The position numbers and the translations under genes were made by a program. Shown here one piece after another: positions 45,098 to 54,374 of a stretch of DNA of 55,046 nucleotides; position 1 is the stretch's first letter, and each line of letters begins with the position of its first letter. Under the pieces are notes generated by a model, which worked only from the letters and a program-made list of their open reading frames with translations, did not search any database and had not been told where the DNA came from. The stretch comes from CAYMLL01 sp964390645 (lineage in GTDB: Bacteria; Planctomycetota; UBA8108), in the NCBI GenBank assembly GCA_964390645.1, contig CAYMLL010000013.1:1-55046 (forward strand), given 5' to 3'.

Positions 45098-46048
45098 ATG
45101 CAGGGTTACATCATTCGCCGCCTCCTGGCGCTGATCCCGACATTGTTCTTTGCGAGCATCATCGTGTTCTCCTCGATGCGGCTGGTCCCCGGCGATGTCG
45201 TCGACCTGATGCTGGCGCAGAACGACATCGCCACGGGGCAGGATCGGGCGGCGATCGAGGCGGCTCTCGGGCTGGATCGATCGGTTCATACGCAGTACTT
45301 CTCGTGGCTGGGCGACGTCTTTCAGGGTGATCTCGGGCGCTCGCTGTGGCGCAACACCGAGGTCACGGAACAGCTCGGGGCGAGGCTGCCGATCACGTTC
45401 GAGCTCGGCTTTCTCGCCCTCGTGGTGGCGTTGTCGGTGGCGATACCGATCGGGATCTACTCGGCGATGCGGCAGGATACGGCGGGCGACTACGTGACGC
45501 GGTCGTTCTCGCTGGTGATGCTGGCGATTCCGGCCTTCTGGCTGGGGACGCTGGTGATGGTGTTCCCGTCGGTGTGGTGGCGGTGGTCGCCCGAGCTCGA
45601 GTACACGCCCTTCTTCGAGGGGCCGGTCAAGAACCTGAGGCACATGCTGGTGCCGGCGACCCTTCTGGGGCTGTCGCTGTCGGCGGTCACGATGCGGATG
45701 ACGCGGACGATGATGCTGGAGGTGATGCGTCAGGACTATATCCGAACCGCACGAGCGAAGGGGCTGGGGGAGGCCCTCCTCGTGTCTCGACACGCGTTGC
45801 GCAACGGTCTCATCCCGATCGTCACGTTGATCGGCTTGCAGGCGCCGCTGCTCATCGGCGGTGCGGTGATCATGGAGCAGATCTTCGTGATTCCGGGCAT
45901 CGGGTTGATGTTGCTGGAGGCGGTCTCCCAGCGTGACTATCCGGTGGTATCGGGCGTTTTCCTGGTGGTCGGCATCGGCGTTCTGCTGATCAACCTCCTG
46001 GTTGACCTGAGCTACGGCTGGCTCGATCCGAAGGTGAGGACTCAGTGA
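45098..46048 (+). CDS. peptide-type ABC transporter permease (DppB-like)
   Basis: A protein of 316 residues from the ATG at 45098 (MQGYIIRRLLALIPTLF), the canonical start of the DppB/OppB family. There are about six membrane segments. The EAA-loop region reads RTARAKGLGEALLVSRHALRNGLIPIV, and QAPLLIGGAVIMEQIF follows. It pairs with the next permease to form the membrane channel of a dipeptide/oligopeptide or nickel-type importer. Its stop overlaps the next GTG start (46045). Confidence 0.9.
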   Translation: MQGYIIRRLLALIPTLFFASIIVFSSMRLVPGDVVDLMLAQNDIATGQDRAAIEAALGLDRSVHTQYFSWLGDVFQGDLGRSLWRNTEVTEQLGARLPITFELGFLALVVALSVAIPIGIYSAMRQDTAGDYVTRSFSLVMLAIPAFWLGTLVMVFPSVWWRWSPELEYTPFFEGPVKNLRHMLVPATLLGLSLSAVTMRMTRTMMLEVMRQDYIRTARAKGLGEALLVSRHALRNGLIPIVTLIGLQAPLLIGGAVIMEQIFVIPGIGLMLLEAVSQRDYPVVSGVFLVVGIGVLLINLLVDLSYGWLDPKVRTQ

Positions 46049-46944
46049 CCGACATCACGGCTGTCGCCCCGCTGGAGAGTACTCGACGGCACCGCGGTCC
46101 GTTCCTCGATCTCGTCGTTCGGCTCTTTCGCGAGAAGCCTCTGGGCGCTGCCGGAGGCACGATTTTCGTGGCGTTCCTGCTCTGCGGCATATTCGCCGAC
46201 ACGCTCGCTCCGTACGGGCCGAACGAAACCGACCTGCACTACCGGTTGCTGGCGCCGTCGCTCGCGTTCCCGATGGGCACAGACCACCTCGGGCGTGACG
46301 TGCTGTCGCGAGTGCTGATCGGTGCGCGGCTGTCGATGATCGTCGGCTTTTTTGCTGCGGGACTGGCAACCGTGGTCTCGATCGTGCTCGGCGTGCTCTC
46401 GGGCTATCTCGGAGGCCTGCTCGACATGATCATCCAGCGGATGGTCGACGCCTGGATGACGTTTCCCGGCCTGGTTCTGCTGATTGTCGTCATCTCCATC
46501 GTAGGTCCGGGAGTGCCGCAGATCGTCGTTATCCTGGGGCTGCAGTACGGCATCGCGGGGTCGCGCATCGTGCGCGGAAGTGTCATCTCGGTACGAGAGA
46601 ACATGTACGCCCATGCGGCGCAGTCGATCGGCGCCGCGACCTTTCACATTCTGTGGCGGCACATCCTGCCGAACATCATGCCGGTCGTGATCGTGCTGTT
46701 CACGACTCGCGTTGGCGCCGTGATCCTCTCCGAGGCGGGCCTGTCGTTTCTCGGCCTGGGCGTGCCTCCACCGCAGCCTACCTGGGGAGGCATGCTCGCC
46801 GGCAGCGGCCGCACCTACATGTACCTCGGTCCGTGGCTGGCTCTCGCTCCCGGACTCTGCTTGACGGTCGTCGTGTACGCGGTGAACGTCTTCGGCGACG
46901 CCTTGAGAGATCTTCTCGATCCCCGGATGCGAGGTGTCCGATGA
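46045..46944 (+). CDS. peptide-type ABC transporter permease (DppC-like)
   Basis: A protein of 299 residues starting at GTG, overlapping the previous stop by four bases. The N-terminus is a cytoplasmic tail plus a first membrane helix (GGTIFVAFLLCGIFADTLAPYG). DppC signatures include GTDHLGRDVLSRVLIGAR, AHAAQSIGAATFHILWRHILPNIMPV (EAA loop) and SEAGLSFLGLGVPPPQPTWG. It is the second permease of the importer. The stop overlaps the ATG of the binding-protein gene. Confidence 0.92.
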   Translation: MTDITAVAPLESTRRHRGPFLDLVVRLFREKPLGAAGGTIFVAFLLCGIFADTLAPYGPNETDLHYRLLAPSLAFPMGTDHLGRDVLSRVLIGARLSMIVGFFAAGLATVVSIVLGVLSGYLGGLLDMIIQRMVDAWMTFPGLVLLIVVISIVGPGVPQIVVILGLQYGIAGSRIVRGSVISVRENMYAHAAQSIGAATFHILWRHILPNIMPVVIVLFTTRVGAVILSEAGLSFLGLGVPPPQPTWGGMLAGSGRTYMYLGPWLALAPGLCLTVVVYAVNVFGDALRDLLDPRMRGVR

Positions 46945-48728
46945 AGACGCTGACAGCGACCGCCGCGGCGGTTCTCGGGCTCTACGGCCTCTTTCTGTTG
47001 ATGAGCACCATCGGACGGCTGGATGACGCGCCGCTTCCGGGCGCGGCTGCCACCGCCGGCGCCGAGAACGATTCGAGACACGAGGAGCCGCAGTACGGCG
47101 GCACGCTCAACGTGGGCACCTGGGCCATCGCCTTGTCGGCGCTGTCCTGGGACCCGGCCGACTGGAACTGGAAGCAGAACCACGACACGGGCATGTACTT
47201 CGAGCAGCTCTTCGCCGCCGACCTCGACAAGAGCGTGCGCAAGGGCGGTGCCTTCCCCTTCACCATGCAAGCCTATCTGCCGGCCGGCTCCATCCGCGGC
47301 GAGCTTGCAGAGAAGGGTTCCGACGAGCTGGAGTGGGAGGATCCTCTGACCGTCGTCGTTCACCTTCGCAAGGGAATCATGTTCCCCGACAAGCCTGGAA
47401 TCATGGAGAGGCGTGAGCTCACGGCCGACGACGTGGTCTTCTCTTACGAGCGACAGCGTCTGAGTCCGAAGATCATTCCGACCTACTTCGACCACATAGA
47501 CGAGGTCATCGCGCGCGACGACCATACCGTGGTCTTCCGGTTGAAGGAGTACAACGCCGAGTGGGACTACCGTTTCGGCTACGGCTACTACTCGGGCATC
47601 CTGCCGCGTGAGCTGGGCCTGCCGGGTGAGCCGGGGGCCGTCGATGTGAAGGACTGGCGCAACGCCGTGGGCAGCGGTCCGTTCCAGATCGAGAGGTTCA
47701 TCGACGGTAACTCACAGACCTATGTCCGGACCCCGGACTACTGGGATCGGGAGGTCCTGAACGGACAGCAGTACGAGATCCCCTTCATCGAGAGGCTCGT
47801 CTATCGCACGATCAAGGACGAGTCGACATGGCTCACGGCGCTCCGCACCGGCAAGTTGGACATCCTGGAGGCGATCCGCTGGCTCGCCGTCGATCACCTG
47901 AAGAAGACTACTCCCGAGCTGCGCTGGTCGCGCTGGCTGTCGACCAACGGTGTCTTCCTGTCGATGCGAGTCGACAAGAAGCCCTTCGATGATGTTCGCG
48001 TACGTCGCGCGATGAACCTTGCCGTCAACCAGCCGGAGATCGTCGAGCTCTTCTACGGCGGTCACGCCGAGCTCTTCGCCTATCCCCAGAAGCCGGATTT
48101 TGTCGGCTACTTCGAGCCTCTCGAGAATATGCCGCCCTCGGTGCAGGAGCTCTTCACCTTCAATCCGGAGAAGGCGAAGCGACTGCTCGCTGAAGCCGGA
48201 TACCCGGACGGTTTCACGTTCACCACTCAGGTGAGCGCGACCAACCCGGACCACCTGGATCTCATCCCGCTCATCGTCGACTATCTGTCCGACGTCGGCG
48301 TGACGATGAAGATCCAGACCATGGAGTACGCCGCACACCTCTCGGCGATGACGACGCGGAATCACGAGAAGGGGTACCTCGTGTCGAGCGGCCACGTCAA
48401 CCCCACCACGACGCTGCGCAAGAGCTTCCTCAGTGGCCAGACCTGGAACATCGCGATGTTCTCGGATCCCGACGTCGACGCTCGCATCCTGGAGATGCTC
48501 CGAACTCGCGACGAGGCGAAGCGGCAGGAGATCGCCAGGGGGCTGACGACCGAGATGCTCGATCGGGCGCCCTACCTCTGGCTGCCGACCCAGTACTTCT
48601 ACAGCGCCTGGTGGCCGTGGGTGAAGAACTACAACGGTGAGCTGCGCGCCGGCGCACAGCGGCCGGGACCGATCTATGCTCGACTGTGGATCGACCGGAA
48701 GATGAAGAAGGAGATGGGCTTTGATTGA
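46941..48728 (+). CDS. peptide-type ABC transporter substrate-binding protein (SBP family 5)
   Basis: A protein of 595 residues from an ATG overlapping the permease stop (ATGA). An N-terminal hydrophobic segment (AAAVLGLYGLFLLMSTI) lacks a lipobox Cys, so it is either a cleaved signal or a membrane anchor. The family 5 fold is seen in QYGGTLNVGTWA, LEWEDPLTVVVHLRKGIMF, LTADDVVFSYERQ, NAVGSGPFQIERF, VRRAMNLAVNQPEIV and AKRLLAEAGYPDGF. The gene lies between the permeases and ATPases, an internal position less common than first or last. Its length exceeds typical DppA (535). The substrate is unknown and may be a peptide or another organic solute. Confidence 0.88.
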   Translation: MKTLTATAAAVLGLYGLFLLMSTIGRLDDAPLPGAAATAGAENDSRHEEPQYGGTLNVGTWAIALSALSWDPADWNWKQNHDTGMYFEQLFAADLDKSVRKGGAFPFTMQAYLPAGSIRGELAEKGSDELEWEDPLTVVVHLRKGIMFPDKPGIMERRELTADDVVFSYERQRLSPKIIPTYFDHIDEVIARDDHTVVFRLKEYNAEWDYRFGYGYYSGILPRELGLPGEPGAVDVKDWRNAVGSGPFQIERFIDGNSQTYVRTPDYWDREVLNGQQYEIPFIERLVYRTIKDESTWLTALRTGKLDILEAIRWLAVDHLKKTTPELRWSRWLSTNGVFLSMRVDKKPFDDVRVRRAMNLAVNQPEIVELFYGGHAELFAYPQKPDFVGYFEPLENMPPSVQELFTFNPEKAKRLLAEAGYPDGFTFTTQVSATNPDHLDLIPLIVDYLSDVGVTMKIQTMEYAAHLSAMTTRNHEKGYLVSSGHVNPTTTLRKSFLSGQTWNIAMFSDPDVDARILEMLRTRDEAKRQEIARGLTTEMLDRAPYLWLPTQYFYSAWWPWVKNYNGELRAGAQRPGPIYARLWIDRKMKKEMGFD

Positions 48729-49695
48729 CGGCCAGCCGCTCCTTACCGTCACTGACCTCTCCGTCTGCTTTCCCACGGACGGAGGCACGGTGCGGGCGCT
48801 CGACTCGGTGTCACTCGAGGTCGACACCGGCGAGACTCTCGCCCTCGTCGGGGAGAGCGGGTCGGGCAAGAGCGTGACCGCGCTCTCGATCCTGCGACTC
48901 GTTCCCGATCCGGGGCGTATCGAAAAGGGGAGCGTCGTGTTCGAGGGGCAAGACCTCCTGGGTCTCGACCGCCGCGGCATCCGGGCGATCCGCGGCAATC
49001 GCATCGCGATGATCTTCCAGGAGCCGATGTCATCGCTCAATCCCGTCTTGACGATCGGCAAGCAGGTCGCGGAGCCCATCCGCCTGCACCGCGGATTGTC
49101 CTGGAAGAAGGCACTCGACGAGGCGTCCGAGCTGCTCGCCAGGGTCGCCATCCCGGACGCGGCGAGCCGGCTGGACTCCTATCCACATCAGTTCTCGGGC
49201 GGCATGCGCCAGCGGGTGATGATCGCCATGGCCCTGGCGTGTCGGCCCGATCTCATCATCGCGGACGAGCCCACGACGGCGCTCGACGTCACGGTGCAGG
49301 CGCAGATCCTCGCGCTCCTGAAGGATCTGACGCGGGAGGCGAACTCGGCACTGATTCTGATCACGCACGATCTCGGTGTGGTGGCGCGTTATGCCGATCG
49401 AGTGGCGGTCATGTACGGGGGGCGCATCGTCGAGACCGCTCCGTCGCGTGATCTGTACGCGAACCCGCGGCACCCGTATACCCGTGGCCTGATGGAGTCG
49501 ATCCCCCGGCTCGACGACGAGTCCGACAAGCGCCTTGTCCCCATCTACGGTCAGCCGCCTGATCTCGCGCACCTGCCTCCCGGCTGCGCTTTCTCCGAAC
49601 GCTGCCGGCACGTCGTCGATCGTTGCCGGGCGGAGCTGCCCCTGCTCGAGCCTCTGGAGGAGAGTCACTCCGTGGCTTGCTTTGTCCATGATTGA
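48721..49695 (+). CDS. peptide-type ABC transporter ATPase (DppD-like)
   Basis: A protein of 324 residues starting at TTG, overlapping the binding-protein stop by eight bases. Walker A is GESGSGKS at 44-51, followed by the Q-loop (MIFQEPMSSLNP), signature FSGGMRQR, Walker B LIIADEPT and switch His in LILITHDLG. The C-terminal oligopeptide extension contains GCAFSERCRHVVDRC, a Cys cluster typical of Dpp/Opp ATPases. It works with the next protein as the energising pair. The stop is overlapped by the next ATG. Confidence 0.92.
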   Translation: MIDGQPLLTVTDLSVCFPTDGGTVRALDSVSLEVDTGETLALVGESGSGKSVTALSILRLVPDPGRIEKGSVVFEGQDLLGLDRRGIRAIRGNRIAMIFQEPMSSLNPVLTIGKQVAEPIRLHRGLSWKKALDEASELLARVAIPDAASRLDSYPHQFSGGMRQRVMIAMALACRPDLIIADEPTTALDVTVQAQILALLKDLTREANSALILITHDLGVVARYADRVAVMYGGRIVETAPSRDLYANPRHPYTRGLMESIPRLDDESDKRLVPIYGQPPDLAHLPPGCAFSERCRHVVDRCRAELPLLEPLEESHSVACFVHD

Positions 49696-50701
49696 CGCTG
49701 CGCGCTCCGATGTCGATTCCTCTCCCCTCCTCAGGGTCGAGAACCTCGAGGTGCACTTCCCGGTCACCGAGGGCGTCATCTTCCAGAAGCAGGTGGGTTC
49801 GGTGAGAGCGGTCGACGGCGTCTCCTTCGAGCTGAAGCGCGGCGAGACCTTCGGCCTCGTGGGGGAGAGCGGTTGCGGCAAGTCGACCACCGCCCTGGCG
49901 ATCCTCCGGATGCTCCAGGTCACTGCCGGCCGCATCATCTTCGAAGGCGAGGACATCACGACCTACGACCAGAGGACCCTCCGCCCCATCCGTCGACGCA
50001 TGCAGATGGTCTACCAGGATCCCTACGGTTCGCTGAACCCGCGGATGAAGGTGCGCGATATCATCGGTGAGCCCCTGGTGGTGCACCGGCTGGCGGGCAG
50101 TCGTGCTCGGTATCGCGCGCGCGTCGAGGAGCTGATGGAGCTTGTCGGGCTGCTGCCCGAGATGGGGGGCCGGTACCCGCACGAGTTCTCCGGCGGCCAG
50201 CGCCAGCGTATCGGGATCGCTCGGGCCCTGGCCCTGGAGCCCAGTCTCGTCATCTGTGACGAGGCAGTCTCGGCGCTGGATGTCTCGATTCAGGCACAGG
50301 TCGTGAATCTTCTCGTCGACCTGCAGGAGAAGCTCGGTCTGACCTACCTCTTCATCGCCCACGACCTCTCCGTCGTGCGTCACATCAGCGACCGCATCGG
50401 CGTCATGTACCTCGGTCAGATCGTCGAGATCGCTGATCGGGACCAGCTCTTTCGCGATCCCGGTCACCCCTACACCGAGGCTCTGCTGGCTGCCGTGCCG
50501 GTGCCGGACCCCGAGATCGAGGCCGGGCGGGTGCAGCAGCTCATCGTCGGCGAGGTGCCGAGCCCGCAGAACCCGCCGTCGGGATGCCGCTTCCATCCGC
50601 GATGCCCGAAGGTGCTGGAGGAATGTTCGCAGGACGAGCCGTCGCTGAAGCTCTTCGCAGACGGCCGGGCTGTCGCCTGTCATCTCCACGGGCGCACATA
50701 G
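49688..50701 (+). CDS. peptide-type ABC transporter ATPase (DppF-like)
   Basis: A protein of 337 residues from the ATG at 49688 inside the end of the previous gene (8-base overlap). Walker A is GESGCGKST, the Q-loop MVYQDPYGSLNPR, the signature FSGGQRQRIGIARAL, the Walker B region LVICDEAVSALD and the switch FIAHDLSVV. After the Walker B Glu there is Ala where most homologues have Pro; the catalytic Glu itself is intact. The C-terminal Cys motif (PSGCRFHPRCPKVLEEC) is present. It ends the five-gene importer; 202 bases separate it from the MaoC-like gene. Confidence 0.92.
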   Translation: MIDAARSDVDSSPLLRVENLEVHFPVTEGVIFQKQVGSVRAVDGVSFELKRGETFGLVGESGCGKSTTALAILRMLQVTAGRIIFEGEDITTYDQRTLRPIRRRMQMVYQDPYGSLNPRMKVRDIIGEPLVVHRLAGSRARYRARVEELMELVGLLPEMGGRYPHEFSGGQRQRIGIARALALEPSLVICDEAVSALDVSIQAQVVNLLVDLQEKLGLTYLFIAHDLSVVRHISDRIGVMYLGQIVEIADRDQLFRDPGHPYTEALLAAVPVPDPEIEAGRVQQLIVGEVPSPQNPPSGCRFHPRCPKVLEECSQDEPSLKLFADGRAVACHLHGRT

Positions 50702-50903
50702 GGCCTGCGACGTCGACGCGAGCCGACGTGAAGACCGTCTACCGAGTGAGATGTTGACTTCCTCAACAGTGCCCCGGACTCTGAGGAGGCTCCGGTTCTG
50801 CTCTCGTGCGTCGTTCGGGGCCTTTGGGCGTCGAGGGTCGCTGTCGGGGGTTCTCGTTCGAGGTCGACCCGGGGCAAGAACTCCTGTCCACGATGAAACT
50901 CGG

Positions 50904-51776
50904 ATGGCAAGATACGCTGCGCTGACGGCGCTCCCGAACGGAGAACCCGGTCGCTGGGGAGATCCGGTCACGATCGAATACGACAGCCGCGATGTGCTGC
51001 TGTACGCTGTCGGTATCGGGATTCGAGAGCTCGCGTTCGTTTACGAGGGGCATCCGAGATTCGGTGTCTTTCCGACCTTTCCCATCCGTTGGGGAGGGGC
51101 GGGCGCGCCGATAGATCGAGCAGCGATCCCTCCGTCTCCTGGACCCCTTGACATCGATGCGGAGCGGTACCTCGAGATGCTGAAGCCACTGCCCGTCGAA
51201 GGAGCGGTGACCGTTCGTTCCCGGTTGATTGGAGTGCATCCGAGAGGCAAGGGGAACGGGTTCGTCGAGTGCGAGAGCGTCGTCTCGGATGTCAGTGGAG
51301 ACGTCTGCATCAAGATGGTGAACGGCTCGTTCCGTCGTGGAGTGAACGAGCTGGGAGACATCGAGCCGTTCGAGGGTGCCGGCCAGACGTTTTCCGAGAA
51401 GATCGCCGTGCCACAGAGAGCACCGGACGTGACGACCAGCGCGCATGTTCCCGACAATCAAGCCCATCTCTATCGACTGTCCGGAGACTACAACCCGTTG
51501 CACATCGATCCCGAGTCCGCGAAGTTCGGTGGGTTCGATGAGCCCATCCTGCATGGCTTGTGCACGTTCGGCCATTGCGGCCAGCTGCTGCTGGCAGCGC
51601 TGTGCGACAACGATGGAGGTCGTTTCAGGAAGATCAAGCTGCGGTTCTCATCCCCGGTGTTTCCGGGCGATACGCTGAAGATCCTGGCGTGGCATGAGGG
51701 ATCAGGTCGCGTACTGTTCGAAGCAAGAGTCGACGAGAGAGTCGTGGTGTCGCACGCGTACGTGGAGTTGAACTGA
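50904..51776 (+). CDS. MaoC-like (R)-specific enoyl-CoA hydratase, double hotdog
   Basis: A protein of 290 residues from the ATG at 50904 (MARYAALTALPN); the upstream extension is Arg-rich and not protein-like. The first hotdog half contains VTIEYDSRDVLLYAVGIGI, usual for peroxisomal MFE2-type hydratases. The second carries the hydratase-2 motif YRLSGDYNPLHIDPESAKFG (catalytic Asp and His) and EPILHGLCTFG. It would hydrate trans-2-enoyl-CoA to (R)-3-hydroxyacyl-CoA. With the acyl-CoA dehydrogenase 28 bases downstream it forms two consecutive steps of acyl-CoA oxidation. Confidence 0.88.
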   Translation: MARYAALTALPNGEPGRWGDPVTIEYDSRDVLLYAVGIGIRELAFVYEGHPRFGVFPTFPIRWGGAGAPIDRAAIPPSPGPLDIDAERYLEMLKPLPVEGAVTVRSRLIGVHPRGKGNGFVECESVVSDVSGDVCIKMVNGSFRRGVNELGDIEPFEGAGQTFSEKIAVPQRAPDVTTSAHVPDNQAHLYRLSGDYNPLHIDPESAKFGGFDEPILHGLCTFGHCGQLLLAALCDNDGGRFRKIKLRFSSPVFPGDTLKILAWHEGSGRVLFEARVDERVVVSHAYVELN

Positions 51777-51804
51777 CTGACCGTCGTCCGCGTGGCGGGC
51801 GACG

Positions 51805-53169
51805 TTGAGCAACGCTATTGACGAGGTGAGTGCCGTGCCCGGTCTCGAGACTACTGCGGAGATGTTCGACCTGAGGATGTCGGAGGGTGCAAAGCCGCTC
51901 TTCGAGAATGTCAAGGCCTTCATCGAGGAGGAGGTCGAGCCGATCACGCTGGAGTTCTATCAGCTCGGCGAGAGCCGTGCGGAGCGCTGGTCGTGGGCGC
52001 CCGGGCAGCTCGAGCTGCTCGACGGCGTCAAGGCGAAGGCCAAGGCGATCGGCCTGTGGAATTTCTTCCTGCCCGACGATGAAACGGGTCAGGGTCTGAA
52101 GAACCTCGACTACGCGTACATCGCGGCCGAGCTGGGCAAGAACCGTCTGGCGTCGCAGTGTCTCAACTGCTCGGCGCCGGATACCGGCAACATGGAGGTC
52201 CTCGAGCGAGTCGGGACTCCGGAGCAGAAGGAGCGGTGGCTCAAGCCGCTCTTGAACGGAGAGATCCGCTCGGCTTACGCGATGACGGAGCCCGATCTCG
52301 CGTCGTCGGACGCGAAGAACATCTCCTGTCGAGCCGTGCTCGTCGGTGACGAGTGGGTAATCAACGGGGAGAAGTACTACATCTCCGGAGCCGGCGATCC
52401 GCGCTGCAAGGTCCTGATCACGATGGTGCAGACCAGCCCCGACGCACCGCCTCACCTCCGTCAATCGCAGATCCTCGTGCCGATCGACGCGCCCGGCCTC
52501 GAGATTCTGGGTCCGATGCACGTGTTCGGGAAGGACGATGCACCGCACGGTCACATGCACCTTCGCTTCGACAACTGTCGCGTTCCCAAGGACAACATCC
52601 TGCTCGGCGAAGGGCGCGGCTTCGAGATTTCCCAGGTGCGTCTGGGGCCGGGCCGCATCCACCACTGCATGCGGTCGATCGGAGCCGCTGATCGGGCCAT
52701 CGAGATGATGGCGAAGCGCGGGCTGTCGCGCGAGGCATTCGGCAAGCGTATCGCCGCCCTCGGCAAGAACACCGAGATGATCGCGAAGGCACGAATCGAG
52801 ATCGAGGCCATGCGAATGTTGGTCCTCAAGGCCGCGAAGGCGATGGACGTTCTGGGCAACTCCGAGGCACGAGTCTGGGTGAGCGCAGTGAAGGCGATGG
52901 TGCCCGAGCGCGTCTGCAAGATCATCGACGATGCGATCCAGATGCACGGAGCGACCGGCGTCTCGCAGTGGACCCCGCTCGCGGACATGTACACGGGCCA
53001 ACGCACCCTGCGACTGGCGGACGGGCCCGACGAGGTGCACTGGTTCGTCGTCGGTCGGGCGGAGCTCGCCCGCTGGACGGCTGACGGTGCGAGCGACTAC
53101 AGTCCGAAGAACAGCTATCTGTCGTCCCCCCGGCCGGCAGGGAAGAGCCAGGTGTTCAGCGGCCCCTGA
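51805..53169 (+). CDS. acyl-CoA dehydrogenase (ACAD10/11-like)
   Basis: A protein of up to 454 residues. The TTG at 51805 is the furthest start, but a GTG at 51835 with AGGTGAG just upstream is at least as likely; neither is certain. The family motifs are AYAMTEPDLASSDAKN (FAD/substrate loop), WVINGEKYYISGAG, RFDNCRVPKDNILLGEGRGFEI, GPGRIHHCMRSIG and IQMHGATGVS. The C-terminus has LRLADGPDEVH, the form found in ACAD10/11-like enzymes, where an Asp takes the place of the usual catalytic Glu position. It oxidises acyl-CoA to trans-2-enoyl-CoA, the substrate of the MaoC-like neighbour. Confidence 0.9.
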   Translation: MSNAIDEVSAVPGLETTAEMFDLRMSEGAKPLFENVKAFIEEEVEPITLEFYQLGESRAERWSWAPGQLELLDGVKAKAKAIGLWNFFLPDDETGQGLKNLDYAYIAAELGKNRLASQCLNCSAPDTGNMEVLERVGTPEQKERWLKPLLNGEIRSAYAMTEPDLASSDAKNISCRAVLVGDEWVINGEKYYISGAGDPRCKVLITMVQTSPDAPPHLRQSQILVPIDAPGLEILGPMHVFGKDDAPHGHMHLRFDNCRVPKDNILLGEGRGFEISQVRLGPGRIHHCMRSIGAADRAIEMMAKRGLSREAFGKRIAALGKNTEMIAKARIEIEAMRMLVLKAAKAMDVLGNSEARVWVSAVKAMVPERVCKIIDDAIQMHGATGVSQWTPLADMYTGQRTLRLADGPDEVHWFVVGRAELARWTADGASDYSPKNSYLSSPRPAGKSQVFSGP

Positions 53170-53309
53170 GCTTCCCGCAGAGGGTCAACCAGACTCCTGC
53201 AGCGTCTCGGTGATGGCGCTGCAATCGCCCACCGGGACGCCTCGTGACGGCACAGGTCCTTCCAGCCCACCGTCTTCGTCATGTACCGTGAGTGAGCCAG
53301 GAGACAACC

Positions 53310-53963
53310 ATGCAGTTCGTGTTCGAGCAGATCCGGGTCGGCGGCGATCGTAACCTGGCCTATCTCATCGGAGACCGGGACGCCGGGGTCGCGGCGATCT
53401 TCGACCCGTCCTACGCACCGGAGACGGTCGTCCAGCGTGCGGAGACTCAAGGTCTGAAGATCACCTGCATCGTCAACACGCACGGTCATTCGGACCACAC
53501 GAACGGCAACGAGAAGGCCCGTGAGCTGACCGGGGCCCCGCTGGCAGCTTTTCGTTCCGCTGACTCGGCCCCCGAATTGCCTCTCGACGACGGGGCCGAG
53601 CTCGAGGTCGGTGCTCTGAGTCTCCGCGCGCTCCATACCCCGGGGCACAAGGACGACCACCTCTGCTTCTACTCGTCAGACCTGAGGGCGGCGTTGACCG
53701 GCGATCTTCTCTTTGTCGGGAAGGTGGGCGGGACGGGAAAGGAGGAGGACGCCCGCGTGGAATTCGAGAGTCTCGCCCGACTTCTCCGGGAGATCCCGGG
53801 CGACACGACCGTCTGGCCGGGTCACGATTACGGTTGTCGCCCGTCGTCGACCGCCGCCCTGGAGAAATCGACGAATCCTTTTCTGTGCGCCGGGGATGTC
53901 GATGAGTTCCTGGCGCTGAAGAGCGACTGGAAGGAATTCAAGCTCCGCCACGGTCTCGTTTGA
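53310..53963 (+). CDS. glyoxalase II-like metallo-beta-lactamase-fold hydrolase
   Basis: A protein of 217 residues from the ATG at 53310 with AGGAGA upstream; a GTG at 53292 would add six residues. The metal motif is NTHGHSDHTNGN, followed by HTPGHKDDHLCFYS, LTGDLLFVGKVGGTG and WPGHDYG. This arrangement matches hydroxyacylglutathione hydrolases and persulfide dioxygenases. The two cannot be separated by eye. It is separated from the acyl-CoA dehydrogenase by 140 bases and may share its transcript. Confidence 0.85.
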   Translation: MQFVFEQIRVGGDRNLAYLIGDRDAGVAAIFDPSYAPETVVQRAETQGLKITCIVNTHGHSDHTNGNEKARELTGAPLAAFRSADSAPELPLDDGAELEVGALSLRALHTPGHKDDHLCFYSSDLRAALTGDLLFVGKVGGTGKEEDARVEFESLARLLREIPGDTTVWPGHDYGCRPSSTAALEKSTNPFLCAGDVDEFLALKSDWKEFKLRHGLV

Positions 53964-54374
53964 GGTCGCAATGCTGCGGGGATTCCCATGCGATGTCGGG
54001 GCCGGAGGGCAGCGGCTTCGCGCTCAACGGGTGTCGACACGAACCCGGCACGCTCGGCGACGTGTTTCGAGACCGGGCTGCTCGTGAAAGCGGTCAGGGG
54101 GTGGGTTTCCGGCGAGGTCCTCGAGAAGAGACTGCGTGCGTGTATTCGTGCACGGGGTCTTCTCGGTTGCGCCATGCCGTGACAACGCCGGAAGTGATTG
54201 AGTTGTTGACCCGAGATCGGGAAGCACCGATGCTGGGAGCGTTCGATTCTGCGGTCGATTCCGGCGAGGAGCTGTTCGAGCGCTCAAAGCAGTGTTGGCG
54301 GGTTCGAGTCCGGACGACGCCGGATCGAGGGCCCCGTGTCGCAGCTTTCTTCATCCAGTCCTTGAAGTGATCTC
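53964..54374. other. intergenic region before the last gene
   Basis: 411 bases with no accepted gene. An open frame runs through it, and GGGTTCGAGTCC at about 54299 looks superficially like a tRNA T-arm, but no acceptor stem can be paired around it. Confidence 0.4.

Noticed and set aside
54290..54330. tRNA-like T-arm sequence GGGTTCGAGTCC
   Set aside because: The flanking bases do not form a five-base-pair stem, and no acceptor or anticodon arms were found.
53960..54370. 136-codon frame after the glyoxalase II-like gene
   Set aside because: It has no ribosome-binding site or family match and a biased composition. I left the region as intergenic.
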